Positions 51,904-63,681 are shown, counted from the first letter of the stretch. The stretch is DNA of 64,000 nt from Torymus aiolomorphi (GCA_036365515.1 CM070874.1:173947797-174011796), one strand, 5' to 3'. The notes: generated from the sequence alone by a model not told the origin. Numbers and translations are program-made.

Positions 51904-52216
51904 TTAACTTAAAGCTTCAAGTGTTTCCAAGAAGCACTTGCTGTTTTCAGAAGGCTTGCTCCTTTGCATGATGCACCCCAGAATGAAGTCGTAGAACTCA
52001 TTCAGTTCTTTAGGAAAACTGATGCTTATTTAACAATATATTGAGTTTTATCATTATTTCCACAGCTGGTATAAATCCTTGTGGGATATCCATGATATTT
52101 TTATTAACTCTAAGAATATAATTGCCATTTCTACTGTCATCCCTAGTCTGGCATATTAACAAGGGAAAAGTTTTTCCTTGTTCACTTTTTAAACTCTCAA
52201 AAACATCATCATGGAT
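51904..52216 (-). pseudogene. Last exon of SAM-gene cluster, frameshifted
   Basis: After an acceptor (ATTGTAG ending at 52217), the frame encodes IHDDVFESLKSEQ and then GNYILRVNKNIMDIPQGFIPAV, until a shift in a T4 run near 52030. Past it another frame continues (LNEFYDFILGCIMQR) to TAA 51904-51906. The single-base homopolymer change could be a real lesion or a sequencing error. Confidence 0.6.
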
Positions 52217-52607
52217 CTACAATAAAAATATTGTTTTTAAATAAATAAATGGACAAGTACAAATGGATACAGTTTTAAATGAAAATGTATACTGTGAGAT
52301 TTCGTGATAAATTTATTATTATCGTGAGGGAGGAAGGTGTCAAGATACACAGAGTTCAATAGATTTTTGTTCAAAATTTTGAATAAGCATTTGTTAGTTT
52401 GTAACAATACAATCTCACAATATCAATTGAACAGAATCAATTTGTTGAAATAAAATCAATTAAATTCTCTATATTTTAAGGGAGATCTACTAATGACAAA
52501 ATTGACAAGATTTTTTTGAAAAAATTTGTACAGGTAAAAATTGTTTTAAATATATGTATTATAGTAGTGAAACTCTTGCAAAAATGAATATTTACATTTA
52601 TGTACCT

Positions 52608-52681
52608 TAACAATTTTTTATCCGGAAATGTTTTTTGGTCTTTGGAAGTCGAAGGACGACCTTTTTTTTACCTTTCTGAAC
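52608..52681 (-). CDS. Short exon, boundary uncertain
   Basis: It begins after TTCCAG and encodes VQKGKKKVVLRLPKTKK. A TAA appears just before a GT at 52608, so the donor must be earlier if it is real. Low certainty. Confidence 0.35.
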
Positions 52682-52760
52682 CTGGAAGAATTTCAATTTC
52701 GTTTTGAATATTAATAAAAAATAATTTGCTAATTTAAATTTTGAAAAAATAATGACAAAC

Positions 52761-52831
52761 CTCTTGTTCAACTGCAACATAAGCCTTCGTGCGCAAAATT
52801 TCTGGTATAATGCCAATCGCTTGCACATTTT
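52761..52831 (-). CDS. Exon of SAM-gene cluster
   Basis: Acceptor ATATAG and donor GAG|GTTTGT. It encodes NVQAIGIIPEILRTKAYVAV and joins the 54310 exon in phase. Confidence 0.55.
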
Positions 52832-52864
52832 CTATATAATAACAAAAAATTGAGTTATTTATAA

Positions 52865-52965
52865 TAGGCATAATGGGCCTCCGTGCAAAATGGGTCTCTG
52901 GTGAAAAATGGGCCTTTTAATTAAATGTGTTCTATTTGCTGTGGAAAGTATTTTGTACAAGTTTC
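52865..52965 (+). repeat. Interspersed repeat copy ('aatgggcc' family)
   Basis: The tract aatgggccttttaattaaat followed by attctattt.ctgt and agtattttgt recurs at 61975-62040 in the same orientation and, inverted, at about 53536-53583. Likely the edge of a dispersed element. Confidence 0.6.
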
Positions 52966-53002
52966 ATTTTTTAATGAAAACCTATATTCATTTTTAAAGA
53001 AT

Positions 53003-53070
53003 ACTATGATTGATTACATTGATGTATTACTATATATTTTTTAAATGTATAGTAATACATCAATGTAATA
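53003..53070. repeat. Short palindrome (21-bp arms)
   Basis: ttacattgatgtattactat and its complement flank a 14-bp loop (about 53015-53069). A perfect hairpin in an intron. Confidence 0.7.
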
Positions 53071-53094
53071 ACGAAAATGCATCGTTTTTAAAGT

Positions 53095-53235
53095 GGTTCA
53101 AGGATATCATGCGAGAGTCGAGGAAAGCGACGTCCTCTCTCTCCCCGCCTGCGGCTCCACGCTTACCGCGCGTTCCCTCTGCAGCCACCAAACTCGACGA
53201 TTTCTTTACGTTCTCGCTTGTTTGTTTTTAATTAT
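53095..53235. other. GC-rich islet
   Basis: About 140 bp of GC-rich DNA in an AT-rich intron, containing CT runs and ccgcgcgttccctctgcagc. No domain in any frame. It sits between the inverted aatgggcc-type repeats, so it may be the centre of a small foldback element. Confidence 0.35.
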
Positions 53236-54029
53236 CTAGTAAGCGATTAATATCCGGGCAGCATTTAGATTCCTTGATTATTTTTCGATAAAACTACAAT
53301 TGTTTTAACTACATCTGTACACTCTTTATTCCGAATTTTTACACGCAAAGGCTTCCTAACCTCATCTTCCATAAGAGCCCATGTTAAAAATCCAATTTTC
53401 AGCAATTTTTTTCTCGAAAACTATGAGGTCAAAAATTATGAAAAAATGCAGATGACCTTATTTTTAACTATACAATAAAATATAATTTTTTCAAATCATT
53501 CTCTACATATTAGAAAAACCCCTGAACCTCCTTAAGGAAACTTGTACAAAATACTTTTCACAACAAATAGAACATACTTAACTAAAAAGCTATTATATTA
53601 GTTATTGTATTAGTGAGTGTAAAAAATAGGCATTTTTGGAGAATAGTGTTGCCAACTAGACAAACTATTTGTATGTAAAATTAATGTTAAAAATAATGTT
53701 TTACAAAGGTGCGTAATGTTTGCAAGTGTGATAAATTTGTGTTTAAAATTATTTAAAAAATAATTACGTGTCGGATGGAATATACAATTAAGAGACTTTC
53801 ATGATTTTTATAAACACGTTCGAACCAAAATGGCTATTTCATATAATATTCTCAAATTCACAATTTTCTCCTTTCCCAACCATTTCATTGAAAGTTTTTT
53901 TACCAAAAATGTAATTCGTAATATATGCTGTTTCTTTACACACACAGAAGTTGTTTTAAGAATGCTACATTCAAAGAGTGAAAATCTTGTGCTTTACACA
54001 TTGAAAATAAACACAGAATAGTACATTTC

Positions 54030-54260
54030 ATCACGGGGGCCGAAGGGAATTTTTCGCTCATGAGACGTTTTTCGGCCGAGCGAAGCGAGGTCGAAAAGTC
54101 GAATGAGGGGAAAATCCCCTTACGCCCTAGTAACGAACTGTAATTTTCCGTCCGATGGCCTCAAAATCGCATTTTAAATGTCGATTTTGAGGTTAGAGGG
54201 CGGAAAAAGTGTTTTTCGCACACAGTATTAAAAAAACTTTTTTGAAACAAAAACATTAAT
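54030..54260. other. GC-richer insert of unknown type
   Basis: The segment with ggggccgaagggaatttttc and gagcgaagcgaggtcgaaaa differs in composition from its surroundings and contains short inverted parts. No frame or TIR is clear. Confidence 0.3.
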
Positions 54261-54309
54261 TTTGACAATCACGCTGATGCATTTTTTTTATGTAAGTTAA
54301 GATATTTAC

Positions 54310-54457
54310 CATCATTTATATCTGCTACTTTTGTTAATAATTCTCCACATTTCACATTCTCCTTGCAAAGTTTTAAAATTTTTGATACTATGGCTGACAT
54401 ATCTTTTGCGAAGTCAATATTTTCATTAGGAAACATGCACTTGTAATCTTCTAGAAT
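54310..54457 (-). CDS. Exon of SAM-gene cluster
   Basis: Acceptor TTTTTGTAG, donor GATG|GTAAAT. It encodes ILEDYKCMFPNENIDFAKDM followed by a lysine-rich helix. It joins the next exon (52831) in phase, giving a Glu at the junction. Confidence 0.6.
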
Positions 54458-54939
54458 CTACAAAAATAATTAAAAACATAAACATCAAAAACATTGAAAA
54501 AAAAAGAAAAAAACCGTACTTATTACCTCTACTACGAAAAATATTGAAACAAACAGCAAAATAGGGGAGAGTAGGGCAAATTCGTAAACTTATTTTTGAA
54601 AGCTTTGAAAGCTGCTACTTTTCTGTACTAAAATAATGAACTGAGCTCAAGTTCCAACATTAAGTTTAGGACTAGAAGTTACTTTAAAAAAATTGGTTCG
54701 AACCCCTTATTACTAGCACCACACTTGGGATAAATTCGTTCAAGGGTTGGGACAATTTCGTTATACATATATTTTAATAATAATGTATGATTTTAATAAC
54801 AATTTGAAATATCATTAATGACAATAAAATGACCATTAATTAACGGTTAATTCACTTGAGTGTTCGCCTACATTGAATATATCCTTACATTTAAGTTTGC
54901 ACTACAAACCCCATAAGCACACGTTGAAAAAACAAAAAG

Positions 54940-55400
54940 AATTTATTAAGAATTCTTAAATGTCCGCAATAAATAAAAACTTCTAGTATTCAAAAATTAT
55001 TCATAAAGTATTCTTAATGAACAAGTAAATCATATACTCATAAGTATTCATAAAGTATAAAATCATATAGTACTCAAAAAGTATTCATAAAGTAGTTTTA
55101 TAGTGGTAATAAAGGATGCATAAAGTATTCTTTATGAACAAAAAACGAAAAAAAAATAAAAAAAAAGTATATTTTAAATGAAATAAAATGAAAAAAGAAA
55201 TTTTTGTTGGGTAACTTTTTTTTCAATTTCTTTTTCTTTTTTTAATTTTTGTAATTATGGATACTTTATGAATGCTTTAAGAATTCTTTATGAACAAAAA
55301 AGCGAACATTCGAAATAACTTAAAGGTATCATGAAGAATACTTTTAAAATCTTCCTGAAAAAAAAGCATTCATTAAGAATTCACTAAGAATTCATTAAAT
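54940..55400 (+). repeat. AT-rich short-unit repeats ('attcataaagtat')
   Basis: Many imperfect copies of a 12-14 bp phrase attcataaagtatt / ttcattaagaatt in both orientations. Confidence 0.55.
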
Positions 55401-55989
55401 TTACTCATCAACTCGATACTGATCGGGAAGTTATCTACTCGAGCTGGATTGCCGCACTGGAATTATAGTTGACGCTATTTGTTTTTCCTGTTTTTCGGTA
55501 ATTTCACAGTTTTTACAAAAAATATTCTGTATAGAAAAAGAAAAAATAATAAAAATTTTTTAAATGCTGTACTAATTTTGCAGACGAAATTCAAGAAAAT
55601 GCATATGCTATTTTTAAAAATGATACATTAAAGCTCACTAGGCGTTACAATTTTTATCTTAAAATGTATAAAGAAATTGCGCACTATTTAAAAACATAGC
55701 TTTGTGCACACGCAATTCGTAGATGCATATTCATGCAACTCGAAAGGAGATGCAAAAATCGCGAAGTAGCCGCAAAAAATTCAAAATTTTAAATAACTTT
55801 TTTGAAACTGTGCACAAATGGTTATATCTGCATATATATAGGTTGAATCTACTTTTCAATTCCAAATAAATTTTTGTATTGCGTCCTCATAGAGGAAGCT
55901 TTATAATAGTAAAATTTTCAGTTTTGTTTAAGCTTTGTGGAAACACTTTTTAAAGCATTTGGAGCTCGAAAAACGTACTTTCAGAAAAT

Positions 55990-56102
55990 GTCTGTATGGG
56001 TGTGTGTGTGTGCGTGTGCGTGTGCGTGTGCGTGTGGGTATGGGTGTGGGTGTCAGTGTGCTTGTGCGTGTGCGTGTGCGTATGCGTGTGTGTGTGTGTT
56101 AT
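55990..56102 (+). repeat. (TG/CG)n microsatellite
   Basis: A run of gtgtgtgtgcgtgtgcg-type hexamers about 110 bp long. Frames across it are artefacts. Confidence 0.9.
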
Positions 56103-56334
56103 GTATGTATACCGCATTATCTTGCAAACTACTTGTCCAAATTGAACCTATTCTATCTCATTTTTTTGTTTTAAAATTCCACATTCGTGACAAAAATAAA
56201 TTTTTATGTTGCCGATGAGCTTTTTTTGAGGATCGAATTTTATATTTTTGAAAAAATTATTTAAAATTTTTTTAATGATAGGATTAAGATATTTAAATAC
56301 AATAGAAAGGCAGTTGATAGAACATAAAAATAAC

Positions 56335-56490
56335 TGGCATGGTGTGGTTTGTGCACATAAGAATTATGCACATATTTATTGTGCACACTTTAGCATTGGA
56401 GTATACACATAGATATAGATATACACCAATGCTAAAGTGTGCACAATAAATATGTGCATAATTCTTATGTGCCCAAACCACACCATGCCA
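56335..56490. mobile_element. 156-bp palindromic element, copy 1
   Basis: Starts tggcatggtgtggtttgtgc and ends with the complement. Arms of about 70 bp pair around agatatagat. A nearly identical copy lies at 57278-57433, differing by a gcccaaacc/gcacaaacc change. No coding. Confidence 0.85.
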
Positions 56491-57277
56491 AATAACTATC
56501 TTAAAAAAAAAAATTTCTGTTAGCTTTCACGGTTATTTAATATTTTACAAAACTGCGTATTTTTCAAAAATGCTTATTTCTCTGAAAATAAATTATTAAA
56601 TGCTTTTAAAAAATCATGATAATGTAGAATATAAATGTTTATAATCATAATAAACTTTATTACTCATGTATATGGTTTTTTAAAAAGTTAGAAATAAAAG
56701 CGATGAACAACGAGTCAATTCATAATTAATTGTGCAACGTTTGCAACAACTAATGACTAAGTAGTAATACTTTAAATAATTACTTCGGTAAGTTTATAAC
56801 AAAAATTTTGACTTGTAATTTAATATTACAATTGTTAAATTATTAATATATTTACAGTGCCTTAAGAGGACAGCAAAGAAGCTGTTGAAACGTTGCACAA
56901 TTAATTATTACTTGACTCATTCTTCATCGTTTTTATTTCTAAATTCTTAGAAATATTTTTATTCTGTAAAAATGTCAATCAATTCTATTTACTAATTTTT
57001 CAGAAAAAGTAAAAAACTGAAAAAAATGTGTTTTTGTTCTCTCGCGATTTCTTGAGTAAGGGTGCCTTAATTGATTTGAAATTTTAGCAGAAGGTAGATT
57101 TTTTGTATATCTAAAATGAGTTCGTTGGACAGTTTATGAAACGTACTATTGAAAGAAATATTAAGTTTTAAATTTTTATATGTATTTTTTTTATTTTTAT
57201 CTCCTAAATTAAACTTTCAAATGTTTAGAAAAAATAATAGTAATGCAAAATACGAATACCTATATTCTGTAAAAATT

Positions 57278-57433
57278 TGGCATGGTGTGGTTTGTGCACA
57301 TAAGAATTATGCACATATTTATTGTGCACACTTTAGCATTGGAGTATACACATAGATATAGATATACACCAATGCTAAAGTGTGCACAATAAATATGTGC
57401 ATAATTCTTATGTGCACAAACCACACCATGCCA
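57278..57433. mobile_element. 156-bp palindromic element, copy 2
   Basis: Same unit as 56335-56490. The flanks aaaaatt ... aaaattt are compatible with a short duplication or a palindromic target, but AT richness prevents proof. Confidence 0.85.
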
Positions 57434-57794
57434 AAAATTTCAAACAATTATATCCATTAATTTTTGAGAAATAAATTCTCAAACTCTCTTTTGGTCAACG
57501 AGATAGATTTTAACATTGTTATATTTTGGCTTGAGAAAATCATGAAAAAAGACTGATTAAATTTTGATTAAAAAATAAGTATAAAATAATTTAAATACAG
57601 AGACATTGTTTTTATAAAAAAAAATCAAAAATTCTGTTTCAGGAAGGTAATTTTCAATCTATTGGCAGCGGTTTTTTATTTTTAAAATAAATGGCGATTA
57701 CGAGTTTTTTCCATGTAACGAATTAGCAGCACTCTCCCCTATGCTACTAATTTTTCACTCGACAATTTTGAACATGCACAATTTTACGACATAC

Positions 57795-58040
57795 CACAAT
57801 TCCATTGTATGCTAATAATTTAGGAAATTCGCCTAAAATGGTCGTGAATTGCCACTTTTTAAAACTTTCACCACAATATTGTACTTGCGAATTGTCTTCC
57901 TCAGTACTATGCTCATCAGTTTTGGTCGATTCAATTTTCGTTTTGTAAATATTAATCCTCATAGGCCTGGTATCTTCCATCAACTTTAAAATCATCTCTT
58001 TATTTTCGTCATTTTCTTTAAAACGATTAGCATCTTCAAT
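57795..58040 (-). CDS. Exon of SAM-gene cluster
   Basis: Acceptor TTTGTAG, donor GTG|GTATGT. It encodes an acidic and lysine-rich helix (ENDENKEMILKLMEDTRP) and then SFKKWQFTTILGEFPKLLAY. A good exon by splice-site quality. Confidence 0.6.
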
Positions 58041-58513
58041 CTACAAAAACACTGATTAATGAAATTTAAATTTAACAATATAGTCGTAGAATATTTATTC
58101 TACTTTTCTACATTGAAATCAAAACAATTAAAATTATAATGTTTCGTTCTTTTAAAGATAGCACCCAATTAACGTAAACATTAATTAAATTTGTGAATTT
58201 AATTAATATTTATGTTCATTATTTGCTATCTTTAGAAGATCGGAACATTATAATTATTCTTGTTTAATATTGTACATACATATAAATTGTTATTAACCCT
58301 GATAAAAAATAGATGAGTCGAACTATTCAGAGCACTAGCGATTAAGTAATTTAGTAGTACCGACTAATGTGTAAAACTCGGGAAAATTCAGACAAAAGCA
58401 CGTTTAAAATCTAAAAAATGTTCGTACATTTAATTAATTAATCGCCAACTCGTAATAGTTTTTACCAGGGAAAAAGTAAGATGTATTTGATATCATATTG
58501 AAATACCATGTAC

Positions 58514-58699
58514 CTTTGTAAATATTTCTGCAGATGCATTAAATTTTTCTACAAGTTGGGTTTTTGGAGTTCTCTTTTTTTGAGACCTTTTCGAAACTAC
58601 TTTTTTTTTATACTTTCTCTCAGGTGTTGGCACCTTTTCAATAACCTGCCTTTTGAAAAAACTGTCAATTTTAGTGTTCCTACCATCTGACCAATATTT
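58514..58699 (-). CDS. Exon of SAM-gene cluster, basic region
   Basis: Acceptor TTATTGTAG, donor AAAG|GTACAT. It encodes a DSFFKRQVIEKVPTPERKYK stretch and a KKKVVSKRSQKKR patch that could be a nuclear-localisation or DNA-binding region. Confidence 0.6.
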
Positions 58700-58996
58700 C
58701 TACAATAAAAAAGGCAAGTGAACTCAAGTATGAATAAAATATAACTGAGTCTCGGGATTTCAGACAGAAGTGAAACTTTATAGCGATTTCCTCCGAACTA
58801 TAGGTTTTTTTCTAAATATATTTTTTAAGAATTTATAATCTGAATATTTAGATGTAAATGTGCATTTACATAGACTGACTAGGCACGAAATGTCAGTAAT
58901 GCATACGACACCGATAACAATGTGCAACTTTCCAAAACAGCGGAATGTGCGTATAGAAGTTTCACTTCAATAAATGCTGATATTTGCAATACTCAC

Positions 58997-59093
58997 GTAA
59001 CCCTCTTCATCGATAGCAGTCAGTCGTTTCAAGGAAGGATATGTTTTAACCAGTTCTTTTGCTAAATTCACCTTAAGACAATGACAGGGGTAC
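58997..59093 (-). CDS. Exon of SAM-gene cluster
   Basis: Acceptor TTTTGTAG, donor TTAC|GTGAGT (consensus). It encodes CLKVNLAKELVKTYPSLKRL, a helix-turn pattern seen in insect proteins of this kind (A-K-x-I/L-V-K-x-F/Y-P-x-L-K). Confidence 0.6.
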
Positions 59094-59180
59094 CTACAAA
59101 AGTATTTATTACGTTAAAAATTGTTATTTTAAAATTTTAAAAATTCCAAACAACTTTAAGAAATAATTGTTTAAAGTTAA

Positions 59181-59996
59181 GGTGGCTCCACCGCTTTGTC
59201 AAAATTCATAATAACAATTTATAAAAGTGACTAATGGAACATAGTAACTACAACTTTTTTGTTTTAATCTGGTTAGGTTGACGACTTCATTTTAGAAAAA
59301 ATACGCACTGAAATATTGAATGTTTAACATAGGTTCTTATGCAAATTATCGAACTTATCTTTGCCATTTAATGAAAATCCATATTTTTTTCATAAAACCA
59401 AAACGATTTTGTAGAATTTTAGTTACAGATTTTAGCAGTAAAAAAAATATGAAATTGACGAATAAAATAAAGCACGATTCTAATGTTTAAATAAATCAAT
59501 GTATTAGAATAAATAGGTTATGTATAATTATTATTGCAATTTCTTAAATATTGTTTAATTTTTTCTTGTTCATAGATGTAATAAGTAAATACATTGTTTA
59601 TATTACTAGCAAAATTCAAGCGCGTTTCGCGCGCTTAATTTTCTCGTGATCATGTTATTTGTGATGCATACTAATTTTTCAGGTTACAAAAAAATTCATA
59701 ATGACATTTAATTTTTAAGAAAATTTAATCACCATAAAATACAGAATAGTTAAAAAATCTTAAAATTCAAAACTTATTTAATTTATTTATTTCATATAAA
59801 ATAGAAATCTTCAATAATTGAAATTGAAATATTAAATTCGTATAAAACGCTATTGAATCACAATCACGTTTTCGACGCTCTACAACATCCGGTCATCACT
59901 TTTTCAAGAGAAATGCAATTTATTGAGTTATAATATAAAAAAATGGGGTTTTCACGGGGCCCCTGTCTTGGTACGGCACCAAACGTCGGAGCCACC
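59181..59996. mobile_element. TTAA-flanked element (816 bp)
   Basis: TTAA at 59177-59180 and 59997-60000, with termini GGTGGCTCC / GGAGCCACC and partly matching subterminal sequence. It lies in an intron of the minus-strand gene cluster. The TTAA and the short TIRs suggest a piggyBac-type non-autonomous element. It contains a Helitron-like end at 59606. Confidence 0.6.
59606..59650 (-). mobile_element. Helitron-like 3' terminus (minus strand), copy 2
   Basis: On the minus strand: hairpin agcgcgcgaaacgcgct, spacer tgaattttg, then CTAG followed by T. The spacer and end are the same as at 4491. The position inside the TTAA element suggests one inserted into the other. Confidence 0.5.
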
Positions 59997-60028
59997 TTAA
60001 ATGTTTTCAAATAAATTTTTATCATTAC

Positions 60029-60213
60029 CAATCTCCCCACAATATGTGGATTTTTTCAGCCAAAATTTTAACTAACAAATCCTCCTGCTTTGAATTAATA
60101 TTCATGTTCTTTTCCAATTTCTCTTGAAATTGATGAATAAGTGAGGTCCGCTGATCAAGTTCAGAAATCCAATTTTTTATTTGAACTTTGCTCATTACTT
60201 CTTTGCTTTTTAC
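60029..60213 (-). CDS. Exon of SAM-gene cluster, coiled coil
   Basis: Acceptor TATTTTAG, donor GATTG|GTAATG. It encodes a helical region (SELDQRTSLIHQFQEKLEKN) with heptad-like spacing, and LLVKILAEKIHILWGD. Confidence 0.6.
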
Positions 60214-60584
60214 CTAAAATATTTTTAATATTTATACATTATTTTTTCATATCAATTTGATGTATTAAATATATTATCGGCATGCACAAAAAGTCAGTAT
60301 CATGTTCGGTTTTCAAGATATTTCCAAAAAACTGAAATTTTGAAAATTTTAATTTTTGAAAGATTGGTGTTGTGACTGATATTGCAACTGTTACAGAAGA
60401 ATGTTTATTTAAGAAACTATTTAATTAAGAATGTTTATTGTAGGAACTATTATTTTTGTAAGACTTTTCGTACATAAATTTGTGAAAAAATAAATTTTTT
60501 TTTCAGAAAACAAAATGGTTTTATTTTAATAAAGCTTTGGTATAACTTGATTAAATATCATTTTTTTCTCAACATTTCGTATGT

Positions 60585-60985
60585 AGCTTCGTTCCGGTAA
60601 TGCCTCGGATAAGTTCGTATTTCAGCGAAAGAATGTTGCCCAATTTCGAGAAAATCTAATTTCAATTTTTTTCGTTATTTTTTTTTGTTCTGGTATAATT
60701 TGAAAATAATAATTATGGTATAATTTAAACATAATTTTTTCTCTAAAGAAGTTGATTTATAGCTTCATTTCGGTAATATCTCGGTTGACTTCGAATATCG
60801 GAGAAAAAATTTTAGCGTATTTCGACAAAATTAAATGTTTATTTTCTTTGTTCCGGTAAAACTTTAATAAAAAATTTTTTTCTACAACAAATTTGGTTAA
60901 CAGCTTCGTTTCGGTAATGGCTTGGATGAATTCGAAATTCAACGAAAAAATTTCGGCCACTTTTAACAATAGGAATTCTTAATTC
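60585..60985 (+). repeat. ~160-bp diverged tandem repeat, three copies
   Basis: Each copy contains tagcttcgt.tcggtaatg.ct, tcggat.a.ttcg.aattca.cgaa and a ttccggtaaaa phrase. Starts near 60587, 60750 and 60898. Confidence 0.6.
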
Positions 60986-61271
60986 AATTTTTTTATATAA
61001 AAAATGTTTCTCATCCAAACTATACCTGAACAATGTAAATTACTAAAGAAATTACAATTTATTTAATAAAAAATATAAAATTTGTTGAAAAGTAATAGCC
61101 TAGTGCCTACGCATTGGCAGCGGTTTTATACGAAATAAACGGTATTTATCACCAATTGGTAGTTAAACAATTGGTAAAACTTTGGCAATTTGGTGAACGA
61201 ATGGGTAAGGTTGGTTACAATGTGTACCACAGTTGAAATAAAAATACTAATAACTATTTGCCAATACATAC

Positions 61272-61670
61272 CAAATGTTGTGTTGTGCAGTAACATCCGC
61301 GTGATTGTTTGTCCTTCTTTGTTGCAGGTTCGTAATCATCAGTGGCATTATATTTGTCTGTGTTTGTTTGTAGCCCTTGATTATTTGCTTCAGTATTATC
61401 AGTAGTATTCGCCTGTAACCATTCCTGATTTGCTGCAGTGTTATTAGGGTCAACAATACTTGAACGTATTTCTATTTTATTTCTTGCCTCATTATTATGA
61501 AGTGCAACTTCACTGGTGTTTACATGTGTTACACTGTCTACATTACATGTAGGTGAAATGACTAGTGGTTTCTTAAAACATGTGAATAATTCTGTTATAT
61601 TATATAACAATTTTATACTACCATTCAAATGAAACTTCCATTGGCCATTATTAATGGAACTATTATTCAT
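61272..61670 (-). CDS. Exon of SAM-gene cluster, Asn/Thr-rich
   Basis: Starts MNNSSINNGQWKFHLNGS; donor TTTG|GTATGT at 61271. Low-complexity Asn/Thr-rich sequence. It could be a first coding exon because a stop lies upstream in frame, which would separate it from the SAM exon. Otherwise it is internal. Confidence 0.45.
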
Positions 61671-61737
61671 TGATTTTTACTTTCTTGGCTAATGGATGCT
61701 TAATAAGTTAGGTAAGTAATACTTTTTAATTTATTAC

Positions 61738-61862
61738 TTGAACTAGTGAAAATTCTGCCGCTATATCTAATATTTTTTTAATGTATCCTACTTTAACTAT
61801 CCCCATTTTTTCAAGTATTTCTTCATTTATACTTATAAAAACAGATCCATCGATCTCTTGAT
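61738..61862 (-). CDS. SAM-domain exon (C-terminal half of domain)
   Basis: After the acceptor CTTTTGCAG the exon encodes QEIDGSVFISINEEILEKMG and then an I-K-K-I-L-D-I-A helix. This is the typical second half of a sterile alpha motif (D-G-x-x-F-L, then L-x-x-M-G-I, G-x-x-x-K-I-L). SAM domains mediate protein oligomerisation. If not spliced at 61737, it ends in a stop six bases later. Confidence 0.65.
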
Positions 61863-61944
61863 CTGCAAAAGAACAAAACAGAATAAATAAATCAATAGTC
61901 ATCTTAAAGTTAAAAAAAATAAGGTAGGTTTAATAAGGTAGAGC

Positions 61945-62045
61945 AGGCCGCAATGAGCCTCGGGGTAGAATGGGCCTTTGGGGCGTAATGGGCCTTTTAA
62001 TTAAATATATTCTATTTACTGTTAAAAGTATTTTGTTCAAAACTT
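61945..62045 (+). repeat. Interspersed repeat copy ('aatgggcc' family)
   Basis: Contains gcaatgagcctcggggtaga and gtaatgggccttttaattaa, followed by the same tail as 52865-52965. Confidence 0.6.
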
Positions 62046-62108
62046 CGAAAACAAAAAGTGGACAAAATTTGAGAATCAAACAAGTTTTAAATAATTCTTT
62101 ATAAGATA

Positions 62109-62754
62109 CACTGAGAAAAATGTTGTAGTAAAATTTACTAAAATTATTGTAAAAATTGCTATAAATTATAGTAACGGTAGGATATACTCGAATTTAACAA
62201 AAATTGCTATAAATTATAGTAAAATTTGTTATTTTCAAATTTTACTAAAATTATTGTAAATTTTACTATAAATTATTGTAAATTTTAATTTACACTGATA
62301 ACCTAGAAAAAGACAACTCCGAGTATATATAGTTATACCCGAAGTTGTCAGTTTGCAATTATTATTCCCTGCGCAGGTTTTTTTTAATTTTCATATACAT
62401 GTTTTTATTTTTGTTGTTACTTACCTAACCCTACAGTAAAGTCCGAAATACTAAACGTGTATACTCGCTTATTTATAATATTGCGAGCACGCGTTCGCTT
62501 ACGGAAATTCATCTAATACGTTCTTATATACTAACGTATCCTGACCACTCACGAGAAAACGCGACACCACCTAGCGGTGAAACGCTGCCGCCATCAATTT
62601 TTACAATAATTTATAGCAATTTTTTTTCAATGGCTTGTAAAAATTATTACAAATTGTGGCAATTATTACATAATTCGTTGTAAAAACGGTTACTACAAAT
62701 TATTGTAATTTTTACTACAAATGTAATAAATTTTTCTATACATTTTTCTCAGTG
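62109..62754. mobile_element. Tc1/mariner-type MITE (646 bp)
   Basis: TA at 62107-62108 and 62755-62756, termini CACTGAGAAAAATGT / ACATTTTTCTCAGTG. The interior is AT-rich with many attgtaaaaattgctataaa phrases in both orientations. No transposase. It lies in the first large intron of the minus-strand cluster. Confidence 0.75.
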
Positions 62755-62756
62755 TA

Positions 62757-63680
62757 TATAATTTTTAAACCGTTTAACATCTCAAAAAATTAAAAAAGTT
62801 TTATAAGAAACATATATAAATGCACAAAAAAATATTTTGTTAAAAAGAATCAAATGAAAATTTACTTAAATAAGTTACAAATTACTGAAAACCATTTCCA
62901 ATCGGTGACTAACGCACAAAAATAACATTTATAATTACAATAAAGTAAATGTAATGCAGAAAACTAATCCGTATTGTGAAAAAATATGAAATCAAAATTT
63001 TAATGTACCAAAAAGCCAAAAATGACTAGAGAAAACGATAATGTACCTAAATGACATGTACAACATTTAAATCGTTGAATATCTTATTAAAAGCAAGTTT
63101 TCTGCGAAAAAATTGGTTATCTTCAACCAAAACCGGCATTCGTTTCAATGAAATAAAAATGTACCTTAATATAAGGTTGAAAATAAATAAAGCAGGCGTA
63201 CAATCTAAAGTACCCCTCGCTATATATATTATGTACGGTCAAATCAAAACCAATGATTAAAGCAACAATGAAACTTTTGCCTACATTTTTACGATTATAA
63301 AATGTTTCTTATATGTTCATAAATCGAATACTTAAAATACAAAAAAATCCATTCAGAATTTGTTTCATAGTAACGAAAAATATCAATGCGAAAAGCCGCT
63401 TTCCATGACAATCCTTCACGTTAAAACGCTCAAACTTTAACATTAAATATGTCTTTGATGCGTTTTGCGAAATATGTGTTCAATATAATTTTGAAAGAAA
63501 CTCAATTTTTAAATTTGAATAAAAATTTATTCAGATTTCATAAATCAGAGAACGTCCGTAATGCTATTTAATTGTGAATTTTTTCGATTAATTGAAGCTG
63601 CGCTTCCTCGTCATACTTTGTGATAAGTAACATTAATTTTTACTTAAAACAATCCAAGCACTTAAGTACAATTATTTTTA
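62757..63680. other. AT-rich intron-like sequence
   Basis: No gene or repeat recognised. Frames are short and of AT-rich composition. Confidence 0.4.
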
Positions 63681-63681
63681 C

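Larger units (their letters stand above)
54565..57745. mobile_element. Possible 3.2-kb inverted-repeat-bounded element
   Basis: ataggggagagtagggcaaa near 54570 is matched in inverted orientation by actctcccctat near 57732-57743, each followed inward by aattcgtta. The interior has phrases such as gggataaattcgttcaagg, aagtattcataaagtatt arrays, a TG microsatellite and two 156-bp palindromes, but no transposase. The termini are short, so the assignment is tentative. Confidence 0.35.

Noticed and set aside
60757..61033. Overlapping minus frames with a MLKVAEIFSLNFEF-type repeat
   Set aside because: They arise from the ~160-bp tandem DNA repeat and show no independent conservation.
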